Notes: generated by a model from the sequence alone, not told the origin. 64,000 bases of DNA from Clostridia bacterium (GCA_017395065.1 JAFPWH010000052.1:1-64000), one strand, 5' to 3'; counted from the stretch's first letter, positions 1-8,816 are shown. A program made the numbers and translations.

Positions 1-1
1 C

Positions 2-868
2 TGCGGTTTTCCGGTCTGCTTCGCCGAAAAGGGCATACTCGAAGCGGAGGTCGTGTCCAAAGTGCCCCTTACGCAGTTTACGGCGCTTGAAGCCGGTACC
101 GCAAGCAACATCGTACCGGACAGGGCGTTCATGCGGATCGCATCGGACGTGCCTCTCAATACGCCGGAAGCGGAAAACGTCGAAACCAGCCTTGACGGCG
201 GCTGTCTTTGCCTGACCGCGCGCGGCGTACCCGCGCACAGCGCGCACCCGCAGGCCGGCGTGAACGCGATCCATGTACTGACGAAGTACGCGCTCTCGTG
301 CGACATTCTGGACGAAGAGAGTACCCGCGCATTCGCTTTCTTTACGCGCGTCAACGACACCTGGGACGGCAGCGCGCTGGGCATTTCGTTTTCGGACGAA
401 GTCAGCGGCGAAACGACCTGCGCGGGCACGATGCTGCGCCTAAGGCCGGACGGGCGCGCTTCTCTCCATCTGAACATCCGCTACGCCATCAGCCAGGACG
501 ACAGAGTAATGCTCGAAAGCATCGAAAAAGCGTGTGAAGAGAGCGGCCTGTGCCTCGAAAACGCGCGCGTAAGCCGTCCCAACTACTACCCGCCCGAATC
601 CGAAGTCGTTCAGGCGATGACGCGTGTGTTCAATACGCTCGCGCAAAAGGACGCAAAGCCCTACGCGATGGCCGGCGGCACCTATGCCCGAAAGCTCAAG
701 AACGCCTTCGGCTTCGGCATGGGCGGTCTGGAAAAGCCCGCGTCCGTCCGTTTCGAACCGGGCCACGGCGGCGCGCACCAGGCGGACGAGGCGCTGTATC
801 TGCCCAATCTCAAGCGCGGCATGGTGATCCTGTTCATGGCGCTTCTGGAAGCGGACAAAACGGTATAA
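2..868 (+). CDS. M20-family dipeptidase (PepV/Sapep-like), 5' truncated by window edge
   Basis: Metal-dependent dipeptidase of peptidase family M20, expected in the cytoplasm and acting in the last step of peptide use. The reading frame is open to the window edge, so the true start and the first metal ligands lie outside; a GTG at 53 is only an internal codon. The visible part shows the lid-domain motif with a His in VPAHSAHPQAGVNAI, the stretch GGTYARKLKNAFGFG that is typical of PepV/Sapep proteins, and a C-terminal GHGGAHQADEA block that should supply the last metal-binding His. About 288 residues are visible of a family that is usually 440-470 long. A strong hairpin terminator follows the stop. 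Family assignment is firm, exact substrate is not. Confidence 0.85.
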   Translation, partial: CGFPVCFAEKGILEAEVVSKVPLTQFTALEAGTASNIVPDRAFMRIASDVPLNTPEAENVETSLDGGCLCLTARGVPAHSAHPQAGVNAIHVLTKYALSCDILDEESTRAFAFFTRVNDTWDGSALGISFSDEVSGETTCAGTMLRLRPDGRASLHLNIRYAISQDDRVMLESIEKACEESGLCLENARVSRPNYYPPESEVVQAMTRVFNTLAQKDAKPYAMAGGTYARKLKNAFGFGMGGLEKPASVRFEPGHGGAHQADEALYLPNLKRGMVILFMALLEADKTV

Positions 869-902
869 AGGCTCTTTTGAAGCGAGTACGCATATATCTT
901 CC

Positions 903-946
903 AATCCTCCCGCGCGCCCGGCAGCCGCGGGAGGATTTTGTTTTTT
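903..946 (+). terminator. Rho-independent terminator after the dipeptidase gene
   Basis: A perfect 12-bp stem (903-914 with 926-937, AATCCTCCCGCG paired with its complement) is followed by a T-rich run to 946. It ends the upstream gene before the promoter of the CotH gene. Confidence 0.85.
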
Positions 947-954
947 CCGACCGT

Positions 955-984
955 TTGACACGCGGCCGCCTGTTGTGTTATAAT
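955..984 (+). promoter_or_regulatory. Sigma-A type promoter of the CotH gene
   Basis: TTGACA at 955-960 and TATAAT at 979-984, both perfect consensus, with an 18-bp spacer. It sits 37 bases before the ATG at 1021. Confidence 0.8.
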
Positions 985-1020
985 CATTATGGAGATTTAT
1001 GACCTGCTTACGAGGTTGCT

Positions 1021-2994
1021 ATGAAATTGAAGCTCATTCTTTCGGTGCTTGCGCTTATGTGCGTTTTTGTTTGCTGCGCAGGCGCCGAGGTATACATAAA
1101 CGAGGTCATGGCCTCAAACGGCACCGTGACGAACGGAAGAAGCGACGACTGGCTCGAACTGTACAACGACGGCAGCGAGGACGTGAGCCTTTCCGGCTGG
1201 TATCTGAGCGACAAGGCGTACGATGCAAAGCTGTATGCCTTTCCGAGCGGCGCGCATATCGAGGCCGGCGGTTATCTCGTCGTGTTCTGCGCGGGCGAAA
1301 AGGTGACCGATGGTCAAAAGGGCGCGCTGTATGCCCCGTTTTCGATCTCGGCGGGCGGCGAAACGCTGTATCTGACCGATCCGGAAGGGAACACCGAGAC
1401 GGTCGAGCTCGGCGCGCAGTACGGAAACGTGTCCAGCGGCCCGGACGGAAGCGGTCAGTGGCGGTATTTTGAAAACGCCACACCCGGAAGGCAGAACGAC
1501 GAAAAGGGTTACGAGGCGCGGGCGCAGGAGCCCGTGATCGAGACGGCGGCGGGCTTCTACGACGGAAGCGTTTCCGTGACCATATCCTGCGCCGAAGGGC
1601 AGAAGATACGCTACACCACCGACTGCTCCACCCCCACGCGCTCGTCGACGGCCTACACCGGCCCCATCAGGGTGAGCAAGACCACCGTGATCCGGGCGAT
1701 CGCCGTGGGCGACGGCCTGCTTTCCTCTACGGCGGCGGCGAGCACGTTCATCATAAACGACGCGCCGCCAAGCGACGTGGCCGTGGTCTCGATCTACAGC
1801 GACGACAAATACTTTTTCGATTCAAAGACCGGCTTTCTGGTAAAGGGCAGCGGCAAGACGCCCAACTACGACCAGCCCTGGGAATACCCGGCGCAGATCG
1901 AATACTTTGACGAAAGCGGTCAAAGGCAGCTGAGTCAATCGGTCACCTGCAAGGTCGCCGGGCATTCCGCGCGCGGCTACAAGCAAAAGTCGCTCTCGGT
2001 GTACGCCCGCAAGGCGCTCGGAAGCTCCGTATTCGCGTGCCGCTTTTTCGACGACCGCGATTACGACGAGTATGCCGCGATACTGCTGAGGATGACGAGC
2101 TCGGACAACCACTCCTGCCGCATGCGCGACGCGGTGCTCGCGGAGATCAGCGAGGGCACGGGGCTTTACTACGCAGCGGGAAAGCCGATCATCCTCTACA
2201 TAAACGGCGAATACTACGGCCACTACAATCTGCGCGAAAAAGCCAACAAGGATTCTCTGGCCCAGTGGGAGGGCATCACGGACGAGGACGTCATAAAGGG
2301 CTGCAGCATACTCGAAAGCAACGGCATGGACGATTTTTACACCGTGCACGGCGAAAACGCGGAGTGGGTCGAGCTCGTGAATTTCTGCCGCACGCACACG
2401 CTGGACAGCGCGGAGAACCTGAACTACGTGCTCAGCCGTGTGGACGTGGAAAGCCTGTTCAAGTACGCGATTTTCGGAATGCTCATCAACAATTACGACG
2501 CCGACAACGTGCGCATGTACAAATTCCCGGGCGGAAAGTGGAAATTCATGCTGCACGACATCGAGGCCGGCGGCATGAATCAGGACGTGGTGCAGACCGT
2601 AAACCAGATCATAAAGCCCAAAGAAGCCGAGATCGGCGTCTATCCCCATCCGGTGCTCGCGGCGTTTTTGGAATTGCCCGGCTACAGGGAGCTGTTTTTG
2701 CAGATGACGGCGCAGATGATCGAAAGCAATTTCCTCTATACGAGGGACGTTCAGCCGGTCTACGAAAAATGGATAAACGCCCTCGAACCGCTGATGCCGC
2801 GGCAGATCAAGGCCTTCCCCTATACCGGCTTCACGATGGGCGAATGGCGCTCCAACTGCCGCGCGAGCATGAGCCGCATGCGCTCGTATCCGCAAAAGGT
2901 GATCGACGCGCTGTGCGTGAAGCTGAACGTGACGGAAGAAGAAAGAGAACGGTATTTCGGCGAAGCAATGGCGTTGCTGTTACAGTACAATTGA
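1021..2994 (+). CDS. Secreted lamin-tail / CotH-kinase family protein
   Basis: A 657-residue exported protein. Residues 1-23 form a signal peptide (charged start, long hydrophobic stretch, AGA cleavage region). Residues about 24-150 look like a lamin-tail domain (INEVMASN, DDWLELYND, SGWYLSD). Residues about 165-245 resemble the chitobiase/hexosaminidase C-terminal beta-sandwich (IRYTTDCSTPT, YTGPI). The rest is a CotH domain: SARGYKQKSLSVYARK, YINGEYYGHYNLREK, and the NNYDADNVRMYK...FMLHDIEAGG region that corresponds to the nucleotide/metal site of CotH kinases. CotH proteins phosphorylate proteins in spore coats and occur fused to glycan-binding domains in cellulolytic Clostridia. It is monocistronic with its own promoter. 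The architecture suggests a cell-surface or secreted role; the substrate is unknown. Confidence 0.85.
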   Translation: MKLKLILSVLALMCVFVCCAGAEVYINEVMASNGTVTNGRSDDWLELYNDGSEDVSLSGWYLSDKAYDAKLYAFPSGAHIEAGGYLVVFCAGEKVTDGQKGALYAPFSISAGGETLYLTDPEGNTETVELGAQYGNVSSGPDGSGQWRYFENATPGRQNDEKGYEARAQEPVIETAAGFYDGSVSVTISCAEGQKIRYTTDCSTPTRSSTAYTGPIRVSKTTVIRAIAVGDGLLSSTAAASTFIINDAPPSDVAVVSIYSDDKYFFDSKTGFLVKGSGKTPNYDQPWEYPAQIEYFDESGQRQLSQSVTCKVAGHSARGYKQKSLSVYARKALGSSVFACRFFDDRDYDEYAAILLRMTSSDNHSCRMRDAVLAEISEGTGLYYAAGKPIILYINGEYYGHYNLREKANKDSLAQWEGITDEDVIKGCSILESNGMDDFYTVHGENAEWVELVNFCRTHTLDSAENLNYVLSRVDVESLFKYAIFGMLINNYDADNVRMYKFPGGKWKFMLHDIEAGGMNQDVVQTVNQIIKPKEAEIGVYPHPVLAAFLELPGYRELFLQMTAQMIESNFLYTRDVQPVYEKWINALEPLMPRQIKAFPYTGFTMGEWRSNCRASMSRMRSYPQKVIDALCVKLNVTEEERERYFGEAMALLLQYN

Positions 2995-3015
2995 AACGAC
3001 CCTTCGCCCCGGCAC

Positions 3016-3044
3016 TTGAAAAACGGGATGTTTCATGATACAAT
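3016..3044 (+). promoter_or_regulatory. Promoter of the membrane protein / Lrp / aminotransferase genes
   Basis: TTGAAA at 3016-3021 and TACAAT at 3039-3044 with a 17-bp spacer, 27 bases upstream of the ATG at 3072. No other promoter is obvious before 5381, so the downstream genes may be one transcript. Confidence 0.6.
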
Positions 3045-3071
3045 AAACGAACAAAACGAGCGGGAGAAGCT

Positions 3072-3614
3072 ATGAAGGACCTAAGGACCGCGGCCCGTGA
3101 AAAGTGCGGCACGGCGTTCGAGCTGGCGATCAAAAACTGCATACGGCGCGTGCCCGCATCGAAGCAGAAAAAGGTGGAGATCAGTAAAGAGGACAGCGAA
3201 GAGCTGTACCGCTTCTATCTGAAGTACGTCGAAAACGACCGCGAGCGCGCGCTCGGGCAGATCGCCCTGAGCTCGAGGCGCGCGGCATCCAACGGTCTTA
3301 CGATGAGCGTGATCGTGTTCACGCTGATGCTTTCGCTGATTTTCACGTTCATCTTCAAAAGCTTCTGGGCGCCGTTGGGCGCGGTGCTGCTGTGCGCCGC
3401 GGTGTTTTACCCCTTGTGGAAGCGCAGCCGTACGGCACAGAAGATCTGGGCCGGCAGAAAAGCCCTGAAGGGCGGCACAGCGGACGCGCTGGAAAAGATG
3501 TGCCTGGTGCTGGCGGCAAATCCCTTAAGGATCGTGAAATGGCCGGTCATGGGCGGCATATTGGCCGCGCTGGGCGTGTGCGTCTATCAGCTCACGGCGG
3601 CGCTGATCAAATAA
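3072..3614 (+). CDS. Small membrane protein of unknown function
   Basis: A 180-residue protein I do not recognise. The first 75 residues are hydrophilic and charged (KKVEISKEDSEELYRFYLKY). Two hydrophobic segments follow at about 80-97 and 99-112 and are closed by basic residues (WKRSRTAQK). A further hydrophobic segment lies at the extreme C-terminus (about 157-178). This suggests a cytoplasmic N-terminal domain anchored by three membrane helices. It starts with GGGAG upstream of the ATG and lies 13 bases before the Lrp-family gene, so the two are probably cotranscribed. No catalytic motif is visible. Confidence 0.75.
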   Translation: MKDLRTAAREKCGTAFELAIKNCIRRVPASKQKKVEISKEDSEELYRFYLKYVENDRERALGQIALSSRRAASNGLTMSVIVFTLMLSLIFTFIFKSFWAPLGAVLLCAAVFYPLWKRSRTAQKIWAGRKALKGGTADALEKMCLVLAANPLRIVKWPVMGGILAALGVCVYQLTAALIK

Positions 3615-3627
3615 ACGGGAGGCAGAC

Positions 3628-4119
3628 ATGCTTAGCGAAACCGAACTCAACGTATTGGAGATCCTGGCCGGGGACGCGAGGATCCCGGCAAAGCAGATCG
3701 CGGTCATGGCCGGCATAGGCGAAGACGAAGCGAAAAGCATCATCAAAAAGCTCGAGGACGAGCGCATCATCATCAAGTATCCCGCGATGATCAACTGGGA
3801 CAGGGTGCGCGAGGACACGGTGCAGGCGCTGATCGAAGTAAGAGTGACGCCGCAAAGAGACGAAGGCTTCGACGTGATTGCCGAAAAGATCTATTCTTTC
3901 GAGGAGGTCAAGAGCTGCTATCTGATGAGCGGCGCGTACGACCTGCTCGTGATCGTGGAAGGCGCAAACGTAAAGCAAACCGCGCTGTTCGTGGCGGAAA
4001 AGCTGAGCACGCTCGAAAACGTGCTGTCCACGGCGACGCACTTCGTACTCAAAAAATACAAGCAGGACGGCAACATCATGGACGGCGGCCGCGAGGACGA
4101 CCGGCTCACGGTGAGCTGA
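3628..4119 (+). CDS. Lrp/AsnC-family transcriptional regulator
   Basis: A 163-residue regulator with the standard two-domain layout. The N-terminal winged helix-turn-helix starts TELNVLEILAGDARIPAKQIAVMAGI and includes EDEAKSIIKKLEDERIIIKY, as in Lrp/AsnC proteins. The C-terminal half is an RAM (ACT-like) effector-binding domain with the typical CYLMSGAYDLLVIVEG strand-turn. Such proteins sense amino acids. It lies 25 bases before an aminotransferase gene, a common pairing in Firmicutes, so it probably controls or senses the products of that enzyme. The effector cannot be read from the sequence. Start ATG 3628 follows a GGGAGG. Confidence 0.92.
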   Translation: MLSETELNVLEILAGDARIPAKQIAVMAGIGEDEAKSIIKKLEDERIIIKYPAMINWDRVREDTVQALIEVRVTPQRDEGFDVIAEKIYSFEEVKSCYLMSGAYDLLVIVEGANVKQTALFVAEKLSTLENVLSTATHFVLKKYKQDGNIMDGGREDDRLTVS

Positions 4120-4144
4120 ACAAAGAGCGAAAGACGGACACCGC

Positions 4145-5323
4145 ATGGATTACACGAAGATTCTCAACAAGCGCATACAGGCCGTGCCGCCCTCCGGCAT
4201 ACGCAGGTTTTTCGACATCGTCAGCGAGATGCACGACGTGATCTCGCTGGGCGTGGGAGAGCCCGATTTTACGACGCCGTGGCGGTATTCGGACGCGGCG
4301 ATCTATTCGCTCAGGCAGGGCCGCACGCATTACACCTCGAACAGAGGCTTAAAGGAGCTCTGCCGGCTGATCTCCCGCTACGAGGAGCGCTTTAACGTGC
4401 GTTACGACCCGGACAGCGAGATCATGGTCACCATCGGCGCGAGCGAGGGCATCGACCTTGCGCTCAGGGCCGTTCTGGAGCCCGGCGACGAGGTGCTCGT
4501 GCCCGATCCCAGCTACGTAAGCTACATGCCCTGCGTCACCTTTGCGGGCGGCAGGGCGATCCCCGTACCGACGAGCGCGGAAAACGGGTTCATCGTGACG
4601 CCCGAAATGATACTGCCGCGCATCACGCCGCGCACGAAGGCGCTGATCCTCCCCTACCCCAACAATCCGACCGGCGGCATCATGCGGCCGGAGGACATGC
4701 GAAGGCTGGCTTCGGCGCTGAAGGACACGAACATCCTCGTCATCGCCGACGAGATCTACGCGGAATTGAACTATACGGACGAGCCCCTTTCGGCCTTCGC
4801 CTCCGCGCCGGGAATGAAAGACAGGACCGTGACGCTCAACGGCTTTTCGAAGGCCTTCGCGATGACGGGCTGGCGCATGGGCTACGCCTGCGCGCCAAGG
4901 GAAATACTGAGCGTCATGCTCAAGCTTCACCAGTACACCATCATGTGCGCGCCGACTGCCGGACAATACGCGGCGATCGAAGCGCTCAAGAGCGGTTTCG
5001 AAAACGACTTTGCAGACGTAAAGCGTATGCTTCGGCAGTACGACCGCAGGCGCAGGCTGATCGTGGACGGGCTGAGGAACGCAGGTCTTGAGACGCACGA
5101 GCCCCTCGGCGCGTTCTACGCGTTTCCCTGCATCAAAAAGACAGGGCTCAGTTCAAACGACTTCTGCGTAAAGCTTCTGGAACAGCAGCGCGTGGCCTGC
5201 GTGCCGGGCGACGCGTTCGGGCCGAGCGGCGAAGGGTATATTCGCTGCTCCTACGCCTCAAGCCTCGAAAACATCAGCGAAGCGGTAAAGCGCATAGGTC
5301 GCTTTATGGAACAGTACCGATAA
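4145..5323 (+). CDS. Class I PLP-dependent aminotransferase
   Basis: A 392-residue fold-type I aminotransferase, the normal length for the family. Visible hallmarks are YTSNRGLKELCRLIS, the cofactor region (PYPNNPTGG and IADEIYAEL), the PLP lysine in LNGFSKAFAMTGWRMGY, and the substrate-carboxylate arginine in the GYIRCSYA region near the C-terminus. It resembles the AspC/PatA-like aspartate or aromatic aminotransferases found next to Lrp genes. The 2-oxo acids made from aromatic amino acids by such an enzyme would feed the indolepyruvate oxidoreductase encoded at 56-58 kb, but this link is only an inference. Donor specificity is not decided by sequence. Confidence 0.9.
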   Translation: MDYTKILNKRIQAVPPSGIRRFFDIVSEMHDVISLGVGEPDFTTPWRYSDAAIYSLRQGRTHYTSNRGLKELCRLISRYEERFNVRYDPDSEIMVTIGASEGIDLALRAVLEPGDEVLVPDPSYVSYMPCVTFAGGRAIPVPTSAENGFIVTPEMILPRITPRTKALILPYPNNPTGGIMRPEDMRRLASALKDTNILVIADEIYAELNYTDEPLSAFASAPGMKDRTVTLNGFSKAFAMTGWRMGYACAPREILSVMLKLHQYTIMCAPTAGQYAAIEALKSGFENDFADVKRMLRQYDRRRRLIVDGLRNAGLETHEPLGAFYAFPCIKKTGLSSNDFCVKLLEQQRVACVPGDAFGPSGEGYIRCSYASSLENISEAVKRIGRFMEQYR

Positions 5324-5380
5324 GCCGCGTCGGGTCTGCTTTGACCCGGTTTTGACCCGATACAGAAAGGACCTCCTGCA

Positions 5381-6673
5381 ATGCATTCATCGAGCGTAAA
5401 AATCGTTTCCTTCGGAAAAGACGGCATCTCCGCCTCCGCCGCGGCCGGGCGCATCAGCACCGGCCAGGGCACGGCGTTGGACGCGTTCGCAAAGAGCGGA
5501 GACGCCGAAAAGGACTTAAAGCTCATCGGCAAGGTGCTCTCAAGCGGGCACAACACCATCATAGAGCACATGTACGTGACCGTCGCCTTCAACGACGTGA
5601 GCGTGCTGACCGAACAGATGATGATCGAACACCGCCTCGCCGCCTACACGGTCAAGAGCCGCCGATACGTGGATTTTTCGGGCGCGGGCTATCTGATCCC
5701 GGACGGGCTGGGCGAAAAGGAAGAGGCCTACAAGTCGCACATGGAGTACCTGTTCGGTGCATACGAAAAGCTGCTCTTCCTCGATATTCCGCGCGAGGAC
5801 GCGCGCTTCGTTCTGCCCTACTGCTTCAGGAGCAACTTTCTGATGAGCGCGGACATGCGCGAAATGCTCTCCGTCGCCCGGTCGATGACGGTGGGGCGGC
5901 TGAGCGTTTACGGCGAGATACGGCATCTTGGAAAACTGCTTTTGGAAGAATTGAACCGCGTTTTCCCGGGCGCGGAGAAGGCGTTGAGCGCGGGCAAAGG
6001 CGAGCCCGACACCGTGGAGACCGATTTTGAGATCCCCTCCCCCGTGCAGGCGCAGCCGGGCGCAGAGCTCGTCAGTTCTCCCGAAGACGCAAAGGGCATG
6101 CTCTTGCGCGCGCTCAGCGCAAACGGACGGGCGGGGATGAGCCTGAAACAGCTTACGAAGGACGAGCGCCCGCGCGAAATGGAGATGTTGAACTACGCTT
6201 TCCTCGTAAAGGACGTGTCTTTGGCGAGCGTAACGCACTTTACGCGCCACAGGATACAGTCCCTGATCGTGCCAAAGCCCGTCTGCGCGCTCAGGAAAAA
6301 CGCGTACGTACTGCCGGAGAGCATAAAGCAAAGCGAAGAGGCGCTGAAAATCTACAAAGAAGCCTTCGCCGTGAACGCCGAAAAAGCGGCGTCTTTCCGG
6401 GAGACGGGCGAGATTTTGAGCTATTTCGCTCTGGCCGGAAACACGGTGGACATACTTTTCAACATGAACGCGCGGGAGCTGATGCACTTTTTGAGGCTTC
6501 GCACCTGCAACCGGGCGCAGTGGGAAATCCGCTCCCTTTCGCAGGAGATGCTCTCTCTTTTGATGGAAGACTACCGCGAGCTGTTCCGCTTTTTCGGCCC
6601 GAGCTGCGCGGTGCTGGGCTACTGCCCAGAGGGGCGCTTAAGCTGCGGAAAGCCCGTAAAGAGCGCAGAATAA
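5381..6673 (+). CDS. thyX: Tandem-domain flavin-dependent thymidylate synthase (ThyX)-like protein
   Basis: A 430-residue protein built of two ThyX-like halves, while ordinary ThyX is about 220-260 residues and works as a homotetramer making dTMP from dUMP with FAD. The first half has SSGHNTIIEHMYVTVAF and EHRLAAYTVKSRRYVD (83-97), an altered version of the RHR motif in which the first Arg is Glu. The second half keeps RHRIQS (289-294) and the C-terminal block NARELMHFLRLRTCNRAQWEIR. Neither copy has the full canonical RHRxxSxNxxSxRY signature, but the two copies are complementary. Whether this is an active thymidylate synthase with a pseudo-dimer or a divergent flavoenzyme is open. An 11-base direct repeat (tttgacccg(g/a)t) precedes the RBS. 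Confidence 0.8.
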   Translation: MHSSSVKIVSFGKDGISASAAAGRISTGQGTALDAFAKSGDAEKDLKLIGKVLSSGHNTIIEHMYVTVAFNDVSVLTEQMMIEHRLAAYTVKSRRYVDFSGAGYLIPDGLGEKEEAYKSHMEYLFGAYEKLLFLDIPREDARFVLPYCFRSNFLMSADMREMLSVARSMTVGRLSVYGEIRHLGKLLLEELNRVFPGAEKALSAGKGEPDTVETDFEIPSPVQAQPGAELVSSPEDAKGMLLRALSANGRAGMSLKQLTKDERPREMEMLNYAFLVKDVSLASVTHFTRHRIQSLIVPKPVCALRKNAYVLPESIKQSEEALKIYKEAFAVNAEKAASFRETGEILSYFALAGNTVDILFNMNARELMHFLRLRTCNRAQWEIRSLSQEMLSLLMEDYRELFRFFGPSCAVLGYCPEGRLSCGKPVKSAE

Positions 6674-6695
6674 TCACAGAAAAGAGACAAGAATC

Positions 6696-7430
6696 ATGTC
6701 TGATAAACCCGTAATCGGTTTGGTCACCAGCCGCAAGACGGAAGACGGCAGCCGCGTCGTAAACCCCGAGATCGCAAAGGCGATCACGGAACTTGGCGGG
6801 GAGATACGCCCGTTCAACTTTGAAACGCTCCGGCTCTACGAGCTCGTAGGCGAGGTCGTGCAGATCGATGGCTTCATCTTTCCCGGTGGAGGCGACCTCG
6901 ACCCCGGCTTTTACGGTCAGGAGCGCCTGCCCGAGTGCAAGGCGCCGATCCGCAAATGGGACGAGCTCGAAATGAATCTGTTCGCGCTTCTGATGACGCG
7001 GTCTTTGCCGATGCTGGGCATCTGCCGCGGCTGTCAGGTGATCAACGTGGGATTCGGCGGTACGCTGATTCAGGACCTGCCGAGTCAAAAGGGCGTTTGC
7101 CACTATCAGGAAAACAAAAGCGACCCGTATTTCCACGACGTGCGCATAACGCCCGGCACGCGGCTGAGAAGCTGCATCGGGCGCGACACGCTCAGGGTCA
7201 ACAGCTACCATCACCAGGCGGTCAACAAGGTCGCGCCGGGCTTCCGGATAAGCGCCGTCGCGCCGGACGGCACCGTCGAGGCCATCGAGAGCGCCGCACC
7301 GGGGCAGTTCATCATGGGCATCCAGTGGCACCCTGAAATGATCCTCGAAGACAGCGCGTCCATGGAAATATTCAAAGCTTTCATGGCGGCCGTGGTGCTC
7401 AGACAGGGCCATTGCGGCGCAGAGGCGTAA
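6696..7430 (+). CDS. Class I glutamine amidotransferase-like hydrolase (peptidase C26, PuuD-like)
   Basis: A 244-residue protein of the gamma-glutamyl-GABA hydrolase family. The nucleophile elbow LGICRGCQVINV places Cys110, and the His-Glu pair is in IQWHPEM (His212, Glu214). An FPGGGDLDP oxyanion-side motif is at 62-70. Relatives cleave gamma-glutamyl amides such as gamma-glutamyl-GABA in polyamine breakdown, or process other gamma-glutamyl compounds. No other polyamine gene is near, so the substrate is uncertain. It starts 22 bases after thyX and may share its transcript. Confidence 0.88.
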   Translation: MSDKPVIGLVTSRKTEDGSRVVNPEIAKAITELGGEIRPFNFETLRLYELVGEVVQIDGFIFPGGGDLDPGFYGQERLPECKAPIRKWDELEMNLFALLMTRSLPMLGICRGCQVINVGFGGTLIQDLPSQKGVCHYQENKSDPYFHDVRITPGTRLRSCIGRDTLRVNSYHHQAVNKVAPGFRISAVAPDGTVEAIESAAPGQFIMGIQWHPEMILEDSASMEIFKAFMAAVVLRQGHCGAEA

Positions 7431-7513
7431 AACGCGGTTCAAGCGGCCGAAGGCGCTCATGCCTTACAGCCATGTCATAAAATCATCATTACAAAATACG
7501 GAGGGACGGCATC

Positions 7514-8299
7514 ATGAAAAACTTTCTTTGCGGCGCGCAGCTCTATTCCATCCGCAAGCTCATGCAGGACGAAGCGAGCATCGATTCCACGTTCAGGGCA
7601 CTGAAGCAAATGGGCTACACCACCTGCCAGCTTTCTGGGCAGAACCGCGAGATCCCTGCTGAGTTCTATGCGGACAAGCTGAAGGAATACGGCCTGAAAT
7701 GCGTCGTCACGCACAACAGCATGAAGGATTTCGAAGAGGATTTTGACGATCTGGTCAAGCGCCACAAGCTCTGGGGCACCGTGTACGCGGGACTGGGCGC
7801 AATGCCGGGCGAATACCATCAGGACGCGGAGGGCGTGAAGCGCTTTGCCGAAAAGGCCAACGAGTTCGGTGCAAAGCTCAAGGATCACGGCCTCGTGTTC
7901 GTATACCACAACCACGCGTTCGAGTTCAACCGCTTCGACGGCGTGCTTGGCATGGACATACTGTTCGACAATTTCGGCGACAACGTGCAGTTCGAGCTCG
8001 ACACCTACTGGGTGCAGGCCGGCGGCGCAAACCCCGTGGATTGGATCAGGAAGGTCGGCGGGCGCATGGACGTGGCGCACTTCAAGGACATGTGCGCGAC
8101 CAACGGCTTTAACCCGGTGCAGCGCATGGTCCCCGTCGGCGAGGGCAACCTCGACTGGCAAAAGATCAAGCTGGCCTGCGAGGAGACGAGCGTTAAATAC
8201 GCCGAGGTCGAGCAGGACAACGCCTCGGACATGGACGATCCGCTGGGTCAGATGGAAATTTCCGCAAACAACCTCAAGAAGATGGGCTTTCTGCTGTGA
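7514..8299 (+). CDS. Sugar phosphate isomerase/epimerase family TIM-barrel protein
   Basis: A 261-residue protein of the xylose-isomerase-like AP-endonuclease 2 superfamily. The likely divalent-metal ligands lie in the usual places: VYHNHAFEF (His/Glu region), QFELDTYWVQ (Glu/Asp), the RMDVAHFKD histidine segment and the C-terminal VEQDN. Relatives are sugar or inositol epimerases and isomerases such as IolE/IolI and 3-dehydroshikimate-like enzymes. A good GGAGG precedes the ATG. Its stop overlaps the tadA start by four bases (GTGA), so the two are translationally coupled although functionally unrelated. Substrate is unknown. Confidence 0.85.
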   Translation: MKNFLCGAQLYSIRKLMQDEASIDSTFRALKQMGYTTCQLSGQNREIPAEFYADKLKEYGLKCVVTHNSMKDFEEDFDDLVKRHKLWGTVYAGLGAMPGEYHQDAEGVKRFAEKANEFGAKLKDHGLVFVYHNHAFEFNRFDGVLGMDILFDNFGDNVQFELDTYWVQAGGANPVDWIRKVGGRMDVAHFKDMCATNGFNPVQRMVPVGEGNLDWQKIKLACEETSVKYAEVEQDNASDMDDPLGQMEISANNLKKMGFLL

Positions 8300-8757
8300 G
8301 GCGCTTTGACGAGGAGGACCGAAAATACATGCGCCTGGCTCTGAGCCGGGCGCAGCTTGCCCTTGAGAAGGGCGAAGTACCCGTGGGCTGCGTTCTGGTG
8401 AGCGCGCAGGGTGAAGTGCTGTGCCGGACACAAAACGAGGTGAACAGCCGAAACGACCTGACCGCGCACGCCGAAATGCTGGCCATAAGGAGCGTGCCCC
8501 GGCATGCGCTCAGGGGCGCGAAAATGTACGTCACCCTCGAGCCCTGCCCCATGTGCGCGGGCGCCGTCGCCCTGAGCGGCATAAGCCGCGTCGTCTTCGG
8601 CGCGCACGATAAAAAGTACGGCTGCTGCGGCAGCGTCTACCGCATCCCGGAGGACCCCGCGTTTTACGATTTTTGTGCCTGTGACGGCGGGCTGATGGAG
8701 GACGAGTGCGAAGCGCTGCTCAAAGAATGTTTTCGGCTTCTACGTGAGAAGCCGTGA
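8296..8757 (+). CDS. tadA: tRNA-specific adenosine deaminase TadA
   Basis: Deaminates adenosine 34 to inosine in the anticodon of tRNA-Arg(ACG). The 153-residue protein has the zinc-dependent deaminase signature: HAE at 58-60 (His ligand and catalytic Glu) and PCPMC at 83-87 (two Cys ligands). Length and the EVPVGCVLV start are standard for bacterial TadA. The GTG start overlaps the stop of the upstream epimerase gene (GTGA), so the start is well fixed and ribosomes probably reinitiate. Confidence 0.95.
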   Translation: MRRFDEEDRKYMRLALSRAQLALEKGEVPVGCVLVSAQGEVLCRTQNEVNSRNDLTAHAEMLAIRSVPRHALRGAKMYVTLEPCPMCAGAVALSGISRVVFGAHDKKYGCCGSVYRIPEDPAFYDFCACDGGLMEDECEALLKECFRLLREKP

Positions 8758-8787
8758 ACCGGATTATATTAAGAATGTGAAATAAAC

Positions 8788-8816
8788 TTGACTATAAGGC
8801 GAAAATACGCTAAAAT
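8788..8816 (+). promoter_or_regulatory. Promoter of the PAP2 phosphatase gene
   Basis: TTGACT at 8788-8793 and TAAAAT at 8811-8816 with a 17-bp spacer, in an AT-rich gap 54 bases before the ATG. Confidence 0.7.

Noticed and set aside
5340..5361. 11-base tandem repeat (tttgacccg(g/a)t) before thyX as a regulator site
   Set aside because: Only two copies, not placed at a recognisable promoter; too little to support a function.
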